Shown here one piece after another: positions 1-7,957 of a stretch of 39,834 nucleotides of DNA. This DNA comes from an uncultured Acidobacteriia bacterium (lineage in GTDB: Bacteria; Acidobacteriota; Terriglobia; Bryobacterales; Bryobacteraceae), in the NCBI GenBank assembly GCA_903929755.1, contig CAIYVZ010000044.1, positions 1 through 39,834 on the forward strand. Reading direction: 5' to 3'. The translations under genes were made by a program, and so were the position numbers. Each line of letters opens with the position of its first letter. Positions within the stretch are counted from its first letter, which is position 1. Below the pieces are notes generated by a model that searched no databases, was not told the DNA's origin, and worked only from the letters and a program-made list of their open reading frames with translations.

Positions 1-139
1 CCTGCTGACCGTCACGCAAACCTGCCGCATGCAGAACCGTCACCCTCTCGACTACCTCAACAGCGCCATCCGCTCACACCGCCTGGCACAACCGCCCACG
101 TCCCTACTCAAGAATTCCCGCCCTACCTGAACTGTTACA
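1..139 (+). mobile_element. Right end of an IS66-type insertion sequence (partial)
   Basis: The window opens inside the 3' end of a transposase gene, and the dehydrogenase-like reading frame on the other strand is lost at about position 139. Read on the minus strand, the proposed terminus begins TGTAACAGTTCAGGTAGG, immediately after the last dehydrogenase-like codons. The left end lies outside the window, so terminal repeats and target duplication cannot be checked. The exact boundary is an inference from where the dehydrogenase similarity stops. Confidence 0.6.
2..130 (+). CDS. IS66-family transposase, C-terminal fragment at window edge
   Basis: An open frame entering from the left edge ends at TGA 128-130 and gives about 42 residues. 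They contain TCRMQNRHPLDYLNSAIRSH followed by a P-P-T-S-L-L run. This resembles the C-terminal tail of IS66-group (ISBst12-like) DDE transposases, where a TCRxQGR segment is followed by a helix ending in AHR and then PSLL. The catalytic core lies outside the window, so activity cannot be judged. The family call rests on the tail alone. Confidence 0.65.
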   Translation: MLTVTQTCRMQNRHPLDYLNSAIRSHRLAQPPTSLLKNSRPT

Positions 140-484
140 ATTTACTTGCGGCAGGCCGAGATCGCTGGCCACGGCGCGTGAGGTGTCGAGTACCTTACCT
201 CCACCAGCGCCGATGACGATTCGTGCTCCCATGGCCCGGCCTGCTGCCACGCCGCGCGCGATCTCGGTGGAGGTGCACTCGCCAGTGAACGGGAAGATCT
301 GGTACGCGATGCCGGCTGCGGTCAGCGTTTCACGCCAAACTGTTTCCAGCAGCTTCGCCGCGCTGCGCCCCGCGACGATAATCGCCGGGCCGGAAAGCCC
401 GAGGTTGACGATCTCTTCGCCCAGGGAAGCCGTGGCGTTCGGACCCTGGGTGTAGCGGGCGGGAGAGCAGAAAACTTTCAGCAT
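104..484 (-). pseudogene. Glycerol dehydrogenase-like (iron-containing ADH family), truncated by IS insertion
   Basis: The N-terminus (MLKVFCSPARYTQGPNA) and the nucleotide-binding segment ending IGAGGGKVLDTSRAVASDLG match the start of GldA-type dehydrogenases, which oxidise glycerol to dihydroxyacetone with NAD. In that family the text LPQVNCPTIAS normally follows. Here the frame reads LPQVN and then unrelated residues up to a stop near position 104, at the proposed IS end. Only about 115 of roughly 370 family residues remain; the metal-binding C-terminal domain is absent, and any continuation would lie left of the element. The start at 484 fits the family N-terminus. The truncated product would not be a functional dehydrogenase. 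Confidence 0.75.
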
Positions 485-526
485 GAGGATAGGTTATACC
501 GTGTACACGCTGCCGCCAGGAAAGTA

Positions 527-835
527 TCAGGCTGCGACTTGAATCGGACGGGCCCGCTGGATTCGGGCGCTTTCGCGAGGGGAGTGAATTGCGTCCCACA
601 AGTCGTTGCGTCGCTGAATGTTGAGCCAGAGCTCGGCGCTGTTGCCAAAGACCCGGGCGAGGATAAGCGCTGTCGGGGCTGTGATATTTCTGCGCCCGTT
701 GCAAAGCTCATTCACATGCTTACGGGGGACACCCATGGCTTCGGCAAGGGCGGTTTGGGTGATGGCCAGCGGGGCCATGAATTCTTCGAGCAGTATCTCG
801 CTAACGCCGGCTGGCTTGCGTTTTGTCGTCAGCAT
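527..835 (-). CDS. higA: HigA-family addiction-module antitoxin (XRE-type HTH)
   Basis: A 102-residue protein with a helix-turn-helix at about residues 25-51 (ITQTALAEAMGVPRKHVNEL) and the typical HigA sequence around NGRRNITAPTALILARVFG, then AELWLNIQ. HigA binds and neutralises the HigB RNase and represses its own operon through the HTH. The ATG at 835 has a good ribosome binding site (GAGGTGA) and lies 9 nt after the stop of the upstream toxin frame, the usual HigB-HigA order. The toxin gene looks broken, so this may be an orphan antitoxin. Its own frame is intact. Confidence 0.88.
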   Translation of the reverse strand: MLTTKRKPAGVSEILLEEFMAPLAITQTALAEAMGVPRKHVNELCNGRRNITAPTALILARVFGNSAELWLNIQRRNDLWDAIHSPRESARIQRARPIQVAA

Positions 836-844
836 TGATTCACC

Positions 845-1070
845 TCATCGATAGTTGTGTGGATCCAGATACAAATCGGAAGCCTCGCCGAGGTTTCCAT
901 TCCATCTGAAGATTAAGCGCCATTGTTTGTTCACCCGAATCGAATAAAATTCTCGGAGAGGACAGCTTAGTTTTTCAAAATGATTGCCGGGCGGCACGCG
1001 CAGATCCAGATCGTTTCGAGGTCCGGCGGAACCCTTCTGGAACGAACTTGTTCCGGAAGCTGGCGATCAT
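845..1070 (-). pseudogene. higB: HigB/RelE-type toxin, degenerate (internal loss plus frameshift)
   Basis: Reading minus from ATG 1070, the start MIASFRNKFVPEGFRR resembles HigB N-termini, but that frame does not connect to the rest of the toxin. A second frame carries DLRVPPGNHFEKL, then FYSIRVNKQWRLIFRW, then a C-terminus ending DLYLDPHNYR at stop 845-847; these are hallmark HigB segments. In the second frame a TGA lies upstream within the N-terminal region. Compared with about 90-95 residues in the family, roughly 25 residues between the two parts are missing, so both a deletion and a frame change are needed. The toxin is probably inactive; a sequencing error alone would not explain the missing segment. 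Confidence 0.72.
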
Positions 1071-1127
1071 GCAAAGGTTCCATCTATGTGTTACTGTTCG
1101 ACTCTACGGTACAAGTTGCGATAGCGG

Positions 1128-1589
1128 TTAGAACTCACGCCGGGGTGGTGTCTGGTCCGGACCAACGCGGCCTGCGGCGACATCGGCCACGTAGTAATTC
1201 TCGCCCTTCATCTTGATGCCGGCCTGGCGGCGCAGCATGGCCAGTTGACCGGTATGCGTCAGGGCATCTGCAATCGGGCCCTGGAATAGTTTCTCCGGGG
1301 TTGACGCTCCGGCCCCAATCTCGGTAAGCCTTGCATCCAGGGCTCCGATTGCCTGGTAACAGCGGGCGATCTCATCCGGCCAGGCGAGCGGTATTGCGTC
1401 GTGCCACGCCGGCTTCCCGTTCACCATGGAAAGCGCCCAATCCATCAAATCCCCCACGTGGGCGAGAATCTTCCCCGCGCATTGCGTCTCGCATTCCGGG
1501 TAGGTGGCGAAGGTCTCCGGGGTATCCCGGAGAACCTTCCCCAATCGATAGGCCAGCGTCGCGAGGGTATGACGAAGGAGCGCTTCCAT
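1128..1589 (-). CDS. DinB-like four-helix-bundle protein
   Basis: A 153-residue all-helical protein. The central segment (LMDWALSMVNGKPAWHD) and the C-terminal ALTHTGQLAMLRRQAGIKMK followed by ENYYVADVAAGRVG resemble DinB/YfiT-like bundles, in which histidines on separate helices bind a divalent metal. Candidate ligands are the histidine in AHVGDLMD and the one in THTGQL. Members include thiol-dependent transferases, but many are of unknown role, and no substrate can be assigned here. It has no obvious operon partner; the carboxylesterase gene upstream on the same strand ends at 1618, about 30 bp beyond its start. Confidence 0.65.
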   Translation of the reverse strand: MEALLRHTLATLAYRLGKVLRDTPETFATYPECETQCAGKILAHVGDLMDWALSMVNGKPAWHDAIPLAWPDEIARCYQAIGALDARLTEIGAGASTPEKLFQGPIADALTHTGQLAMLRRQAGIKMKGENYYVADVAAGRVGPDQTPPRREF

Positions 1590-1617
1590 ATTTGTCTGCC
1601 TCTACCTTTGTTTACCG

Positions 1618-3240
1618 CTACTTGCTGTAGCCGGCGATCTTGTCCATCAGCAAATAGCGGCCGCGGTTGGTCTCGGGTTCCACGCGGGTGTTTACGTCGA
1701 TGTGCATCACCGAGACGTCCTTCCCCTTATTCGCCGCCGGCCACTTGGCCAGACCCTTGGCGTCCGGGCTGCCGGTTTTGATGAAGTTCGCGAAGTACGC
1801 CTGCATGGTTTCGGAAACCTTTACATCGTCCTTATCCCACGCGTAGATTTTGTTGCCATCCAGGTTACCCATCGCATACTCGATTTCGGCGGAATGCACC
1901 GCACCCTTTGCGGGCGGCGGTGGGGGCTTCGCGGGACCTTCGTTGCGGATCACGCCGCCTGCCAGACCTGCGGTCACGTTGCCCATCTCAGGGCGCATCT
2001 TCGGACGGGGCCGCGAATAGTAGTAACGGTAGATCGGCTTGCCGCTGGTCTTGCCGTGCGAATCGAGGGCCTTCCAGGTACCGAAGGCGATGAAGCGGTC
2101 GCTGGCCAGAGCGCGGGCGACGGGTTCCACGTCGTCATCATTGGCGGGCGCGTATTCCTTCAGGACATCGGCTGCTTTTGCGCCATAGAGCCGTTCCACT
2201 GCGGCTTTGAAGCCAGCAACGGTGGCCGGATCCTTGCCGAGGACAGAGTTTGCTCCCTGTTCCTGCGAATTCCAGCCGGCGAGGAAGGGCACGTGGGCCT
2301 GTTTGCCTGCGGCGAAGGTTGCGGCCGGCGTTTCGGTGAAGAAGTAGCCGTCCACCGTTACGGGGAAACGGGCACCACGCTCTTTGCCGACGGCGTCCAG
2401 AAGTTCCTGCGCCGTCAGTTTTCTTATGTCGGCCAGGGTCTTGGCACCAATGGCGGACATGAACTTTTCGCCGACCGCTTCGGCTTCCGCGAGCGGCGTC
2501 GGGGGTTGCAGCCCCAGCAGGGAACCGCTTTCGCTGATGGCGCCCGCAATCAGGTTGCGCGACATGGCGGAGGCCATCTGTGCGCTCACGGCGTAGGCTC
2601 CGGCAGATTCGCCGGCGATGGTGATCTTTTTGGGGTCGCCGCCAAAGGCTGCGATGTTTTCCGAGACCCAGCGAAGAGCTGCGCTCTGGTCCATCAGCGA
2701 ATAGTTGCCCGACGCGTGGTTGGGAGACGCTTTGGTCAGTTCCGGATGCGCCAGGAAGCCGAAGATACCCAGGCGATAGCTGACCGTGACGGTCACGATA
2801 CCTTTGGTGGCCATGCTCTGGCCGTCATAACGAGGTTCAGAACCATCGCCCGCCTGGAAGCCGCCGCCGAAGTAGTAGACAAGAACAGGAAGTTTTTCCT
2901 TACCTGATGCGCCGGTTTTAGCCGGGGTCCAGATGTTGAGATACAGGCAGTCTTCACTCATGCCGACGTTGCGGAAATTCATGTCGCCGAAGAGGGGCAA
3001 CTGGGAGCACCGGTTGCCGAATTTGGTGGCGTCAATCACGCCGTCGTGCTTCTTCACGGGGGCGGGGGGAGCCCAGCGGAGATCGCCTACTGGCGGCGCT
3101 GCGAACGGCACGCCCTTAAAGGCGCGAATGCCTGCGACGTCGGGGCCGGTTCCTTCCACTACACCCATGGGCACAGTCACGCGATCAGCTGCGAAGGCAC
3201 TCGCCGCAGTCAACAGAAATATCAGAGTTCGGTTTGTCAT
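1618..3240 (-). CDS. Exported type-B carboxylesterase / para-nitrobenzyl esterase family
   Basis: A 540-residue alpha/beta hydrolase acting on carboxylic esters, predicted to be secreted. The ATG at 3240 is preferred over an upstream in-frame start at 3297 because it opens directly with a signal peptide (MTNRTLIFLLTAASAFA). Family signatures are the second motif EDCLYLNIWTP (about residues 97-106) and the nucleophile elbow GESAG with Ser212. The probable catalytic histidine is in GAVHSAEIEY, and an acidic residue is in GWNSQEQG. The oxyanion-hole segment is YYFGGGF instead of the more common HGGGF. Length is normal. The natural substrate cannot be read from sequence. Confidence 0.88.
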   Translation of the reverse strand: MTNRTLIFLLTAASAFAADRVTVPMGVVEGTGPDVAGIRAFKGVPFAAPPVGDLRWAPPAPVKKHDGVIDATKFGNRCSQLPLFGDMNFRNVGMSEDCLYLNIWTPAKTGASGKEKLPVLVYYFGGGFQAGDGSEPRYDGQSMATKGIVTVTVSYRLGIFGFLAHPELTKASPNHASGNYSLMDQSAALRWVSENIAAFGGDPKKITIAGESAGAYAVSAQMASAMSRNLIAGAISESGSLLGLQPPTPLAEAEAVGEKFMSAIGAKTLADIRKLTAQELLDAVGKERGARFPVTVDGYFFTETPAATFAAGKQAHVPFLAGWNSQEQGANSVLGKDPATVAGFKAAVERLYGAKAADVLKEYAPANDDDVEPVARALASDRFIAFGTWKALDSHGKTSGKPIYRYYYSRPRPKMRPEMGNVTAGLAGGVIRNEGPAKPPPPPAKGAVHSAEIEYAMGNLDGNKIYAWDKDDVKVSETMQAYFANFIKTGSPDAKGLAKWPAANKGKDVSVMHIDVNTRVEPETNRGRYLLMDKIAGYSK

Positions 3241-3310
3241 GCTACGTCTTCCAGCATATTTCAGCCCTGGCCATGTCTGCGTAAATTGTGGTAACACTGG
3301 AGGATCTGAA

Positions 3311-4279
3311 ATGACGGCGAATCTGGGGTTTGTGCATGCGGCGCGTCGCGCCGGGGAGTTCGGAGTCCACTCGGTGGACCACTTTGCGCTGGCGGTTCCG
3401 GATGGGGCTGAAGCGCGGCGTTTTTACTCCTCGTTTGGCCTGGACGCGCGGGAGGAAGGTGGTGGTATCGGGCTTTACGCCGCCGATGGTGCGCACCGGT
3501 GGGGCATGATCACGGAAGGCGAGCGAAAGCGCCTCCAATACCGGTCGTTTGCTGCTTGGGAAGAGGATTTCAGGGCCATTCGCGACCGGTTGCAGGGGCT
3601 GCAGATCCGGCGTCTGGATCCCCCCAAAGGTATCGAGTCGCAGGGCCTTTGGTTCCGGGATCATGACGACGAACTGGTAGAGGTGTTTATCGGGGAGAAG
3701 ACTTCGCTTGACGCGAAATCCCCGTTTGAGTGCCCGGTGGCGCCCGCAGGTGTCCGGGGGGCGCAGGGGCGGTCTGGGGCCTCGAAAGTTCATCCCCGAC
3801 GTCTGGCTCACCTCCTGCAATTCACGCGGGATGTCCCGGGCGCTATCGCTTTTTACAGCCAGGTGCTGGGCCTTCGGCTGTCTGACCGGTCCGGTGACGG
3901 AATCGCGTTTCTGCACGGCATCCACGGCAGCGACCACCACATGCAGGCGTTCGCAAAATCGAGCGGGCCGGGCTTGCACCACTGCAGTTGGGACGTTGGC
4001 TCTATCGGGGCGGTTGGCCTGGGGGCCATGCAGATGGCGGACAAGGGGTATTCAGAGGGGTGGGGGCTGGGGCGGCATGTTCTGGGGTCGAACTACTTTC
4101 ACTATGTTCGGGATCCGTGGGGCAGCTACTCGGAGTACTCGTCGGACATCGATTACATTCCGGCTGATTGCGCCTGGCCTGCGGCGGACCATCCGCCGGA
4201 AGACGCCATCTATCTGTGGGGGCCGCAGCTTCCGGCGGATTTCATTGTGAACCACGAAATCGAGAACCACGAAGCGTAA
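3311..4279 (+). CDS. VOC-superfamily extradiol (catechol 2,3-) dioxygenase-like protein
   Basis: A 322-residue protein with two vicinal-oxygen-chelate halves, starting at ATG 3311 behind GGAGG. The N-terminal half begins HSVDHFALAVPDG. The C-terminal half carries RLAHLLQFTRDVPGAIAFY, then LHHCSWDVGS, then HYVRDPWGSYSEYSSD. The histidines of the first two segments and the glutamate of SEYSSD fit the 2-His-1-Glu Fe(II) site of extradiol enzymes, which cleave aromatic rings next to a catechol. The ring-cleavage role follows from family resemblance; the substrate is unknown. No other aromatic-pathway genes are adjacent. The 4318 gene follows on the same strand after 38 bp. Confidence 0.8.
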   Translation: MTANLGFVHAARRAGEFGVHSVDHFALAVPDGAEARRFYSSFGLDAREEGGGIGLYAADGAHRWGMITEGERKRLQYRSFAAWEEDFRAIRDRLQGLQIRRLDPPKGIESQGLWFRDHDDELVEVFIGEKTSLDAKSPFECPVAPAGVRGAQGRSGASKVHPRRLAHLLQFTRDVPGAIAFYSQVLGLRLSDRSGDGIAFLHGIHGSDHHMQAFAKSSGPGLHHCSWDVGSIGAVGLGAMQMADKGYSEGWGLGRHVLGSNYFHYVRDPWGSYSEYSSDIDYIPADCAWPAADHPPEDAIYLWGPQLPADFIVNHEIENHEA

Positions 4280-4317
4280 ATAAGTGTCTCGGCTATTCTC
4301 GCGATAACGTAAGACTA

Positions 4318-5112
4318 GTGCGACTGTCCAGCCTCCCGATTCTCTTTTTTCTTGCGTCACCGTTTGTTCATGCCCAGGGCAACTACGAAGTGCAGGTCTA
4401 TGGCTCCGAAATGACGGAGGTCGGCCATACGATGGTGGAACTCCACTCCAATTTCACCTTTCAGGGGTCGAAAGAAACGATCAACGGCGTCCGGCCAACC
4501 GAACATGCCCTGCACGAAACGCTCGAGATTACGCAGGGCTTTACCAAGTGGTTCGAAACAGGTTTCTATCAATTCACCAGCTATCGCCCCGGGGAGGGCT
4601 TTCAGTGGGTTGGCAGCCATATTCGCCCGCGCGTTGGCGTTCCCGAGGACTGGAACTGGCCCGTCGGGGTCAGCCTTTCCGCAGAATTCGGCTACCAGCG
4701 CCACGCGTACTCTGAGGACACCTGGACGCTGGAAATTCGGCCGATCATCGACAAACAGATTGATCGCTGGTACTTCTGTTTCAATCCCGTCTTTGATCGT
4801 GCCTTTCATGGTCCGGGAGTGGGGCAGGGCTTGGTATTCTCTCCCAACGTGAAAATCGCGTACGATGTGACAAAGAAAGTGACGCTGGGCATGGAATACT
4901 ACGGCTCAACCGGTTCGATCCGGGGCTTTGATCCAATCTCGGAGCAGCAGCACGCGGTGATGCCCTCCATCGATCTGAATTTGAGCAAGAACTGGGAGTT
5001 CAATTTCGCGGCTGGTGTCGGGCTTACAGGCGCGACTGACCACATGCTGGTGAAAATGATTCTGGGACGCCGGTTCGACTTCAACTGGAAGAAGACCGGC
5101 GCCGTTCACTAA
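4318..5112 (+). CDS. Exported barrel-like protein of unknown function
   Basis: A 264-residue protein. I chose GTG 4318 because it opens a clean signal peptide (RLSSLPILFFLASPFVHAQG), whereas longer in-frame starts run back into the dioxygenase gene. The mature part is rich in alternating aromatic and polar residues (for example WFETGFYQFTSYRPGEGFQW and KVTLGMEYYGSTGSIRG) and ends HMLVKMILGRRFDFNWKK, which suggests an outer-membrane beta-barrel. A 3' fragment of a second copy lies at about 7958-8066. It follows the dioxygenase gene and may be cotranscribed. No function is recognised. Confidence 0.68.
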   Translation: MRLSSLPILFFLASPFVHAQGNYEVQVYGSEMTEVGHTMVELHSNFTFQGSKETINGVRPTEHALHETLEITQGFTKWFETGFYQFTSYRPGEGFQWVGSHIRPRVGVPEDWNWPVGVSLSAEFGYQRHAYSEDTWTLEIRPIIDKQIDRWYFCFNPVFDRAFHGPGVGQGLVFSPNVKIAYDVTKKVTLGMEYYGSTGSIRGFDPISEQQHAVMPSIDLNLSKNWEFNFAAGVGLTGATDHMLVKMILGRRFDFNWKKTGAVH

Positions 5113-5139
5113 CGCGGGTCTGGGCCCGGTCACGACCGC

Positions 5140-6762
5140 TTATTTGGTGACGGTGACCTTGTCCAGAACCGCCGCTGAACCAGACGACATCTGGTCCCAG
5201 AAGCCGGTAAAGCGCTTCGTCTCGGGAGCATCGTACGCCTTCAGGTTATTCGCCCAGCGATACCCGATGGGTTGAAACAGTAACTCGGCTTCGATTTTGA
5301 AGGGCCCCTGCGCCGTGCCGGTCATGACACCGTACCGGACCTTGTCCCCGCCAGCCTGGAAATCGGAATCTGTAGCGGCAGCTCCGCGAACCACGATATC
5401 GGCGCTGGCCTTCGTCTTTTCCAGACCCTTGGGCAGCAGCCGATTATCCTTTTCGTACTTCACCGCGGCCAGAAGGCCAGTGGTAAGCGCACCTGCCTGA
5501 TCCACCATGATGGCCTCGTAGATCTGGACCTGATCGGGCGACGTGATTTCGTTGTAGTGTGGTTCGAATCGCTTCGCGTCGATATCGTTGTCGTTGCCCT
5601 GGATCATACCGCTGGGCGCCACGGCCCCGGATTCAAAGATTGCTTTGCCTGCGGAGTCGCGGACCGTGACATGGAGCCACACCCGGCGCGAGGGATAGGC
5701 CGTCGGCAATTTGTGGCCGCTGAGGTTTTCCACGGAAACGGGGAACGTCAGCTGACCGTTGCGGACGGCCACATCTCCGATAGAAAGCTTCGCGGTGTCG
5801 CTGCTCAGATGCTTCAGCGTGCGCATTGCGGCGCCCTCCAATTCATCGGGGAGCGCGTCAACCGACAGGTCACCGCGGAATTTATTGAGCATTCGCTGCA
5901 TGAAAAAGTTCCCACCGATGAACGTATGGCGGGAGACGCCTTCGCGCGGTACACCCAGAACCTTCGTGATGGAAACTTCTTCCTTCACTACCGGCATATG
6001 GCAGGCCTGGCAACTCGTCGTATCTTTGTAGCTGCTCTCCGCCCATTCGAGGTACGGCATCTGCTCAGGCAGTTCGCCAACAACCTGCCCGTTTGCTCCC
6101 AGCGCTTTGGTGTAGAGGGTATGGCAAGTGGCGCATATTTCGGACTGCCGGAAATACTTGCCCTGCGTCGGCACGTAGCCACCTGAAGATGTCCGCATAA
6201 TACGGTTGTGGCCTTTTTCGACCTCATAGGGGCCGTACTCGGCACGCTCTCCGCGCGGTTTTTTCGTGTCCACGACGTAACCGCCGACATAGCTGTCTTT
6301 TGTACCCAGTTTCTCTTCAGTGATCTGGTGGCAAAGCGAACACGACACGCCATCCTGGGCCAGTTTGCTCAGGGGTTTCCCGGCATCGAACGGGAGATGG
6401 GCGAAAATCTGGGGGTCCTGCCCCATCGCTTTGGACACGGTTCGAGCCATCGGCATATGGCAAACCGAACACTCGTCTTCGATTAGCTTTTTCGATTCCG
6501 GGTGGTCCATACTCTCGCGGCGTACTCCGGCCTGCCAGTACGGATCACGTGCGGAATTGGCCATCATTGTGGGGCGCCACGAGAGACCGATGGAGATATC
6601 TTCACCGGCTGCGGTGGAGAGCCCGTTGTGGCATGCGAAGCAGCGGTCAGAGGTCTGGAATATCTCCAGCGCACTGTGATGTTTCGCGGCCGACAGGGGC
6701 GAAACAAGAATTGTAGTGGCAATCACCGGCAGTGCCATCACGAAGCTCAGGGTGTTCCTCAT
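5140..6762 (-). CDS. Exported pentaheme c-type cytochrome
   Basis: A 540-residue protein with an N-terminal hydrophobic signal segment (about residues 3-25) and five CxxCH heme-c motifs: CFACH 41-45, CSVCH 98-102, CSLCH 141-145, CATCH 210-214 and CQACH 251-255. The C-terminal half (about 320-540) has no heme motif and reads as beta-rich, including NLSGHKLPTAYPSRRVWLHV. The N-terminal part resembles multiheme electron-transfer cytochromes of the cytochrome c-554 type. ATG 6762 is preferred over GTG 6774, which would overlap the upstream stop; a GGTGG ribosome site precedes it. It begins 2 nt after the heme-barrel gene and is almost certainly translated with it. Redox partner and substrate are unknown. 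Confidence 0.87.
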   Translation of the reverse strand: MRNTLSFVMALPVIATTILVSPLSAAKHHSALEIFQTSDRCFACHNGLSTAAGEDISIGLSWRPTMMANSARDPYWQAGVRRESMDHPESKKLIEDECSVCHMPMARTVSKAMGQDPQIFAHLPFDAGKPLSKLAQDGVSCSLCHQITEEKLGTKDSYVGGYVVDTKKPRGERAEYGPYEVEKGHNRIMRTSSGGYVPTQGKYFRQSEICATCHTLYTKALGANGQVVGELPEQMPYLEWAESSYKDTTSCQACHMPVVKEEVSITKVLGVPREGVSRHTFIGGNFFMQRMLNKFRGDLSVDALPDELEGAAMRTLKHLSSDTAKLSIGDVAVRNGQLTFPVSVENLSGHKLPTAYPSRRVWLHVTVRDSAGKAIFESGAVAPSGMIQGNDNDIDAKRFEPHYNEITSPDQVQIYEAIMVDQAGALTTGLLAAVKYEKDNRLLPKGLEKTKASADIVVRGAAATDSDFQAGGDKVRYGVMTGTAQGPFKIEAELLFQPIGYRWANNLKAYDAPETKRFTGFWDQMSSGSAAVLDKVTVTK

Positions 6763-6764
6763 AG

Positions 6765-7922
6765 CTATTTCCACCCTTCGCGCAGGCCGCCATCAAACCA
6801 GTCCCAAAGCAAATAGAAGACGACTTGTGTTGAACGTCCCGCCGTATTATTTGCGGGAACCCGCACGCCGACGTTGGCTCGGATATGTTGCCGTTTACTC
6901 AGGGTGACCTGGAACTGGGGCAGGACATCCCAATTCGTCCTGGCACCTTTTACCAGATCGCGATCGGCGAGGAATTCCACCATGGGGGTCCACATCCGCC
7001 CGAGGCCGCGGTCGGCCTGAATCGATTTCCCCAGCGCAGTTCGCCAGAAGGTGGCACGGGGAAGGTTTTTGGTGCTGGTCGGGAACTCCATACCCGCCTG
7101 TACCTGAACAAAGCTGTTGCCCGGCAGCGCCTGACCGAGGGCGCCAAAAGTTTCAAACAGAGTTACGCCATTACCAAAGCCGCGATTTCGATTGCCCGTT
7201 GGCAGCGCGACTTCGCCCTGCGCGCTCAGAATCGTTCCGGTCCGCAGGCTCTGTCCGAGGACCCTTTTCAGGCCGACGCGAATATCTCCAACCCCGCCAT
7301 ACCAGTTCCCTGAATCCTTCGCGGCTGAGAACGGAATACCGAGCTCCAGCTGGGTTAGTTTGCCCAAACGCTTTTCGTACGCCAGTTCGTTCGAAACAGA
7401 CGGTGTGCCCTTTGTGGTAATGGCCGTCGTGATGATCGCCTCGTCTTCAGGGAAGGCCTTTTCCGTTGCCATGGCGCGCGGAAAATTCAGCTCTCCTTTG
7501 GGCCAACCCGGTTCCGCACAGAAGGACCGCAGATATTGGACCAGCTTATCGATCTGAGGTATGGTCAAAGCCTCGGAAAAGGAGGGCATGATCTCTGAGA
7601 AACCGCGACCATGGCCCCCGTAGTAAATAGCGGCCTTGTAATCGTTCTCGCGCTCCCGCATGGAGCCGCTGCAGTCTGAAAAATCAGGAAAGGTTGCCGG
7701 CCGCTCAAATGCGGTGCTGGACTCAAGCGCGCCCTTGCCGTTGGAACCGTGGCATCCGATGCAGGCCGCTTCGAAGATTTGTTTGCCTGTGTCCAGCTTG
7801 AGCGACTGGATCTTTGAGGGTGGGTTGGTGGGTGGGGGCGCGCTGGCGGGCGCCTGTGCCAGCCCAAACGGAGCCAACAGAGCGATCAACCCAGCTGCAC
7901 AGCAGCGATGCTTGGATGTCAT
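6765..7922 (-). CDS. Monoheme cytochrome c domain fused to an outer-membrane-type barrel
   Basis: A 385-residue exported protein with a signal peptide at about 1-23 and a proline-rich linker at 24-36. A cytochrome c domain at about 40-135 has CIGCH at 54-58 and a possible axial Met at 112 (EIMPSFS). A long region with no heme site (about 145-385) is made of short amphipathic strands such as NWYGGVGDIRVGLKRVL and QVQAGMEFPTSTKNL. That part resembles transporter-type barrels. A heme domain fused to a possible barrel, directly upstream of a pentaheme cytochrome, suggests electron transfer at the outer membrane; this is inference. The arrangement is not one I recognise as a named system. Confidence 0.8.
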   Translation of the reverse strand: MTSKHRCCAAGLIALLAPFGLAQAPASAPPPTNPPSKIQSLKLDTGKQIFEAACIGCHGSNGKGALESSTAFERPATFPDFSDCSGSMRERENDYKAAIYYGGHGRGFSEIMPSFSEALTIPQIDKLVQYLRSFCAEPGWPKGELNFPRAMATEKAFPEDEAIITTAITTKGTPSVSNELAYEKRLGKLTQLELGIPFSAAKDSGNWYGGVGDIRVGLKRVLGQSLRTGTILSAQGEVALPTGNRNRGFGNGVTLFETFGALGQALPGNSFVQVQAGMEFPTSTKNLPRATFWRTALGKSIQADRGLGRMWTPMVEFLADRDLVKGARTNWDVLPQFQVTLSKRQHIRANVGVRVPANNTAGRSTQVVFYLLWDWFDGGLREGWK

Positions 7923-7957
7923 AGGGTAAAGAACCGAGGATATCAGACCGAGCCTGT

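Noticed and set aside
1702-2907. Long plus-strand open frame (401 codons)
   Set aside because: It lies wholly within the carboxylesterase gene on the opposite strand, has no family resemblance, and is a GC-rich shadow frame.
2933-3310. Extended N-terminus for the dioxygenase-like protein
   Set aside because: The extension overlaps the opposite-strand esterase gene and has no VOC similarity; ATG 3311 has a strong ribosome site.
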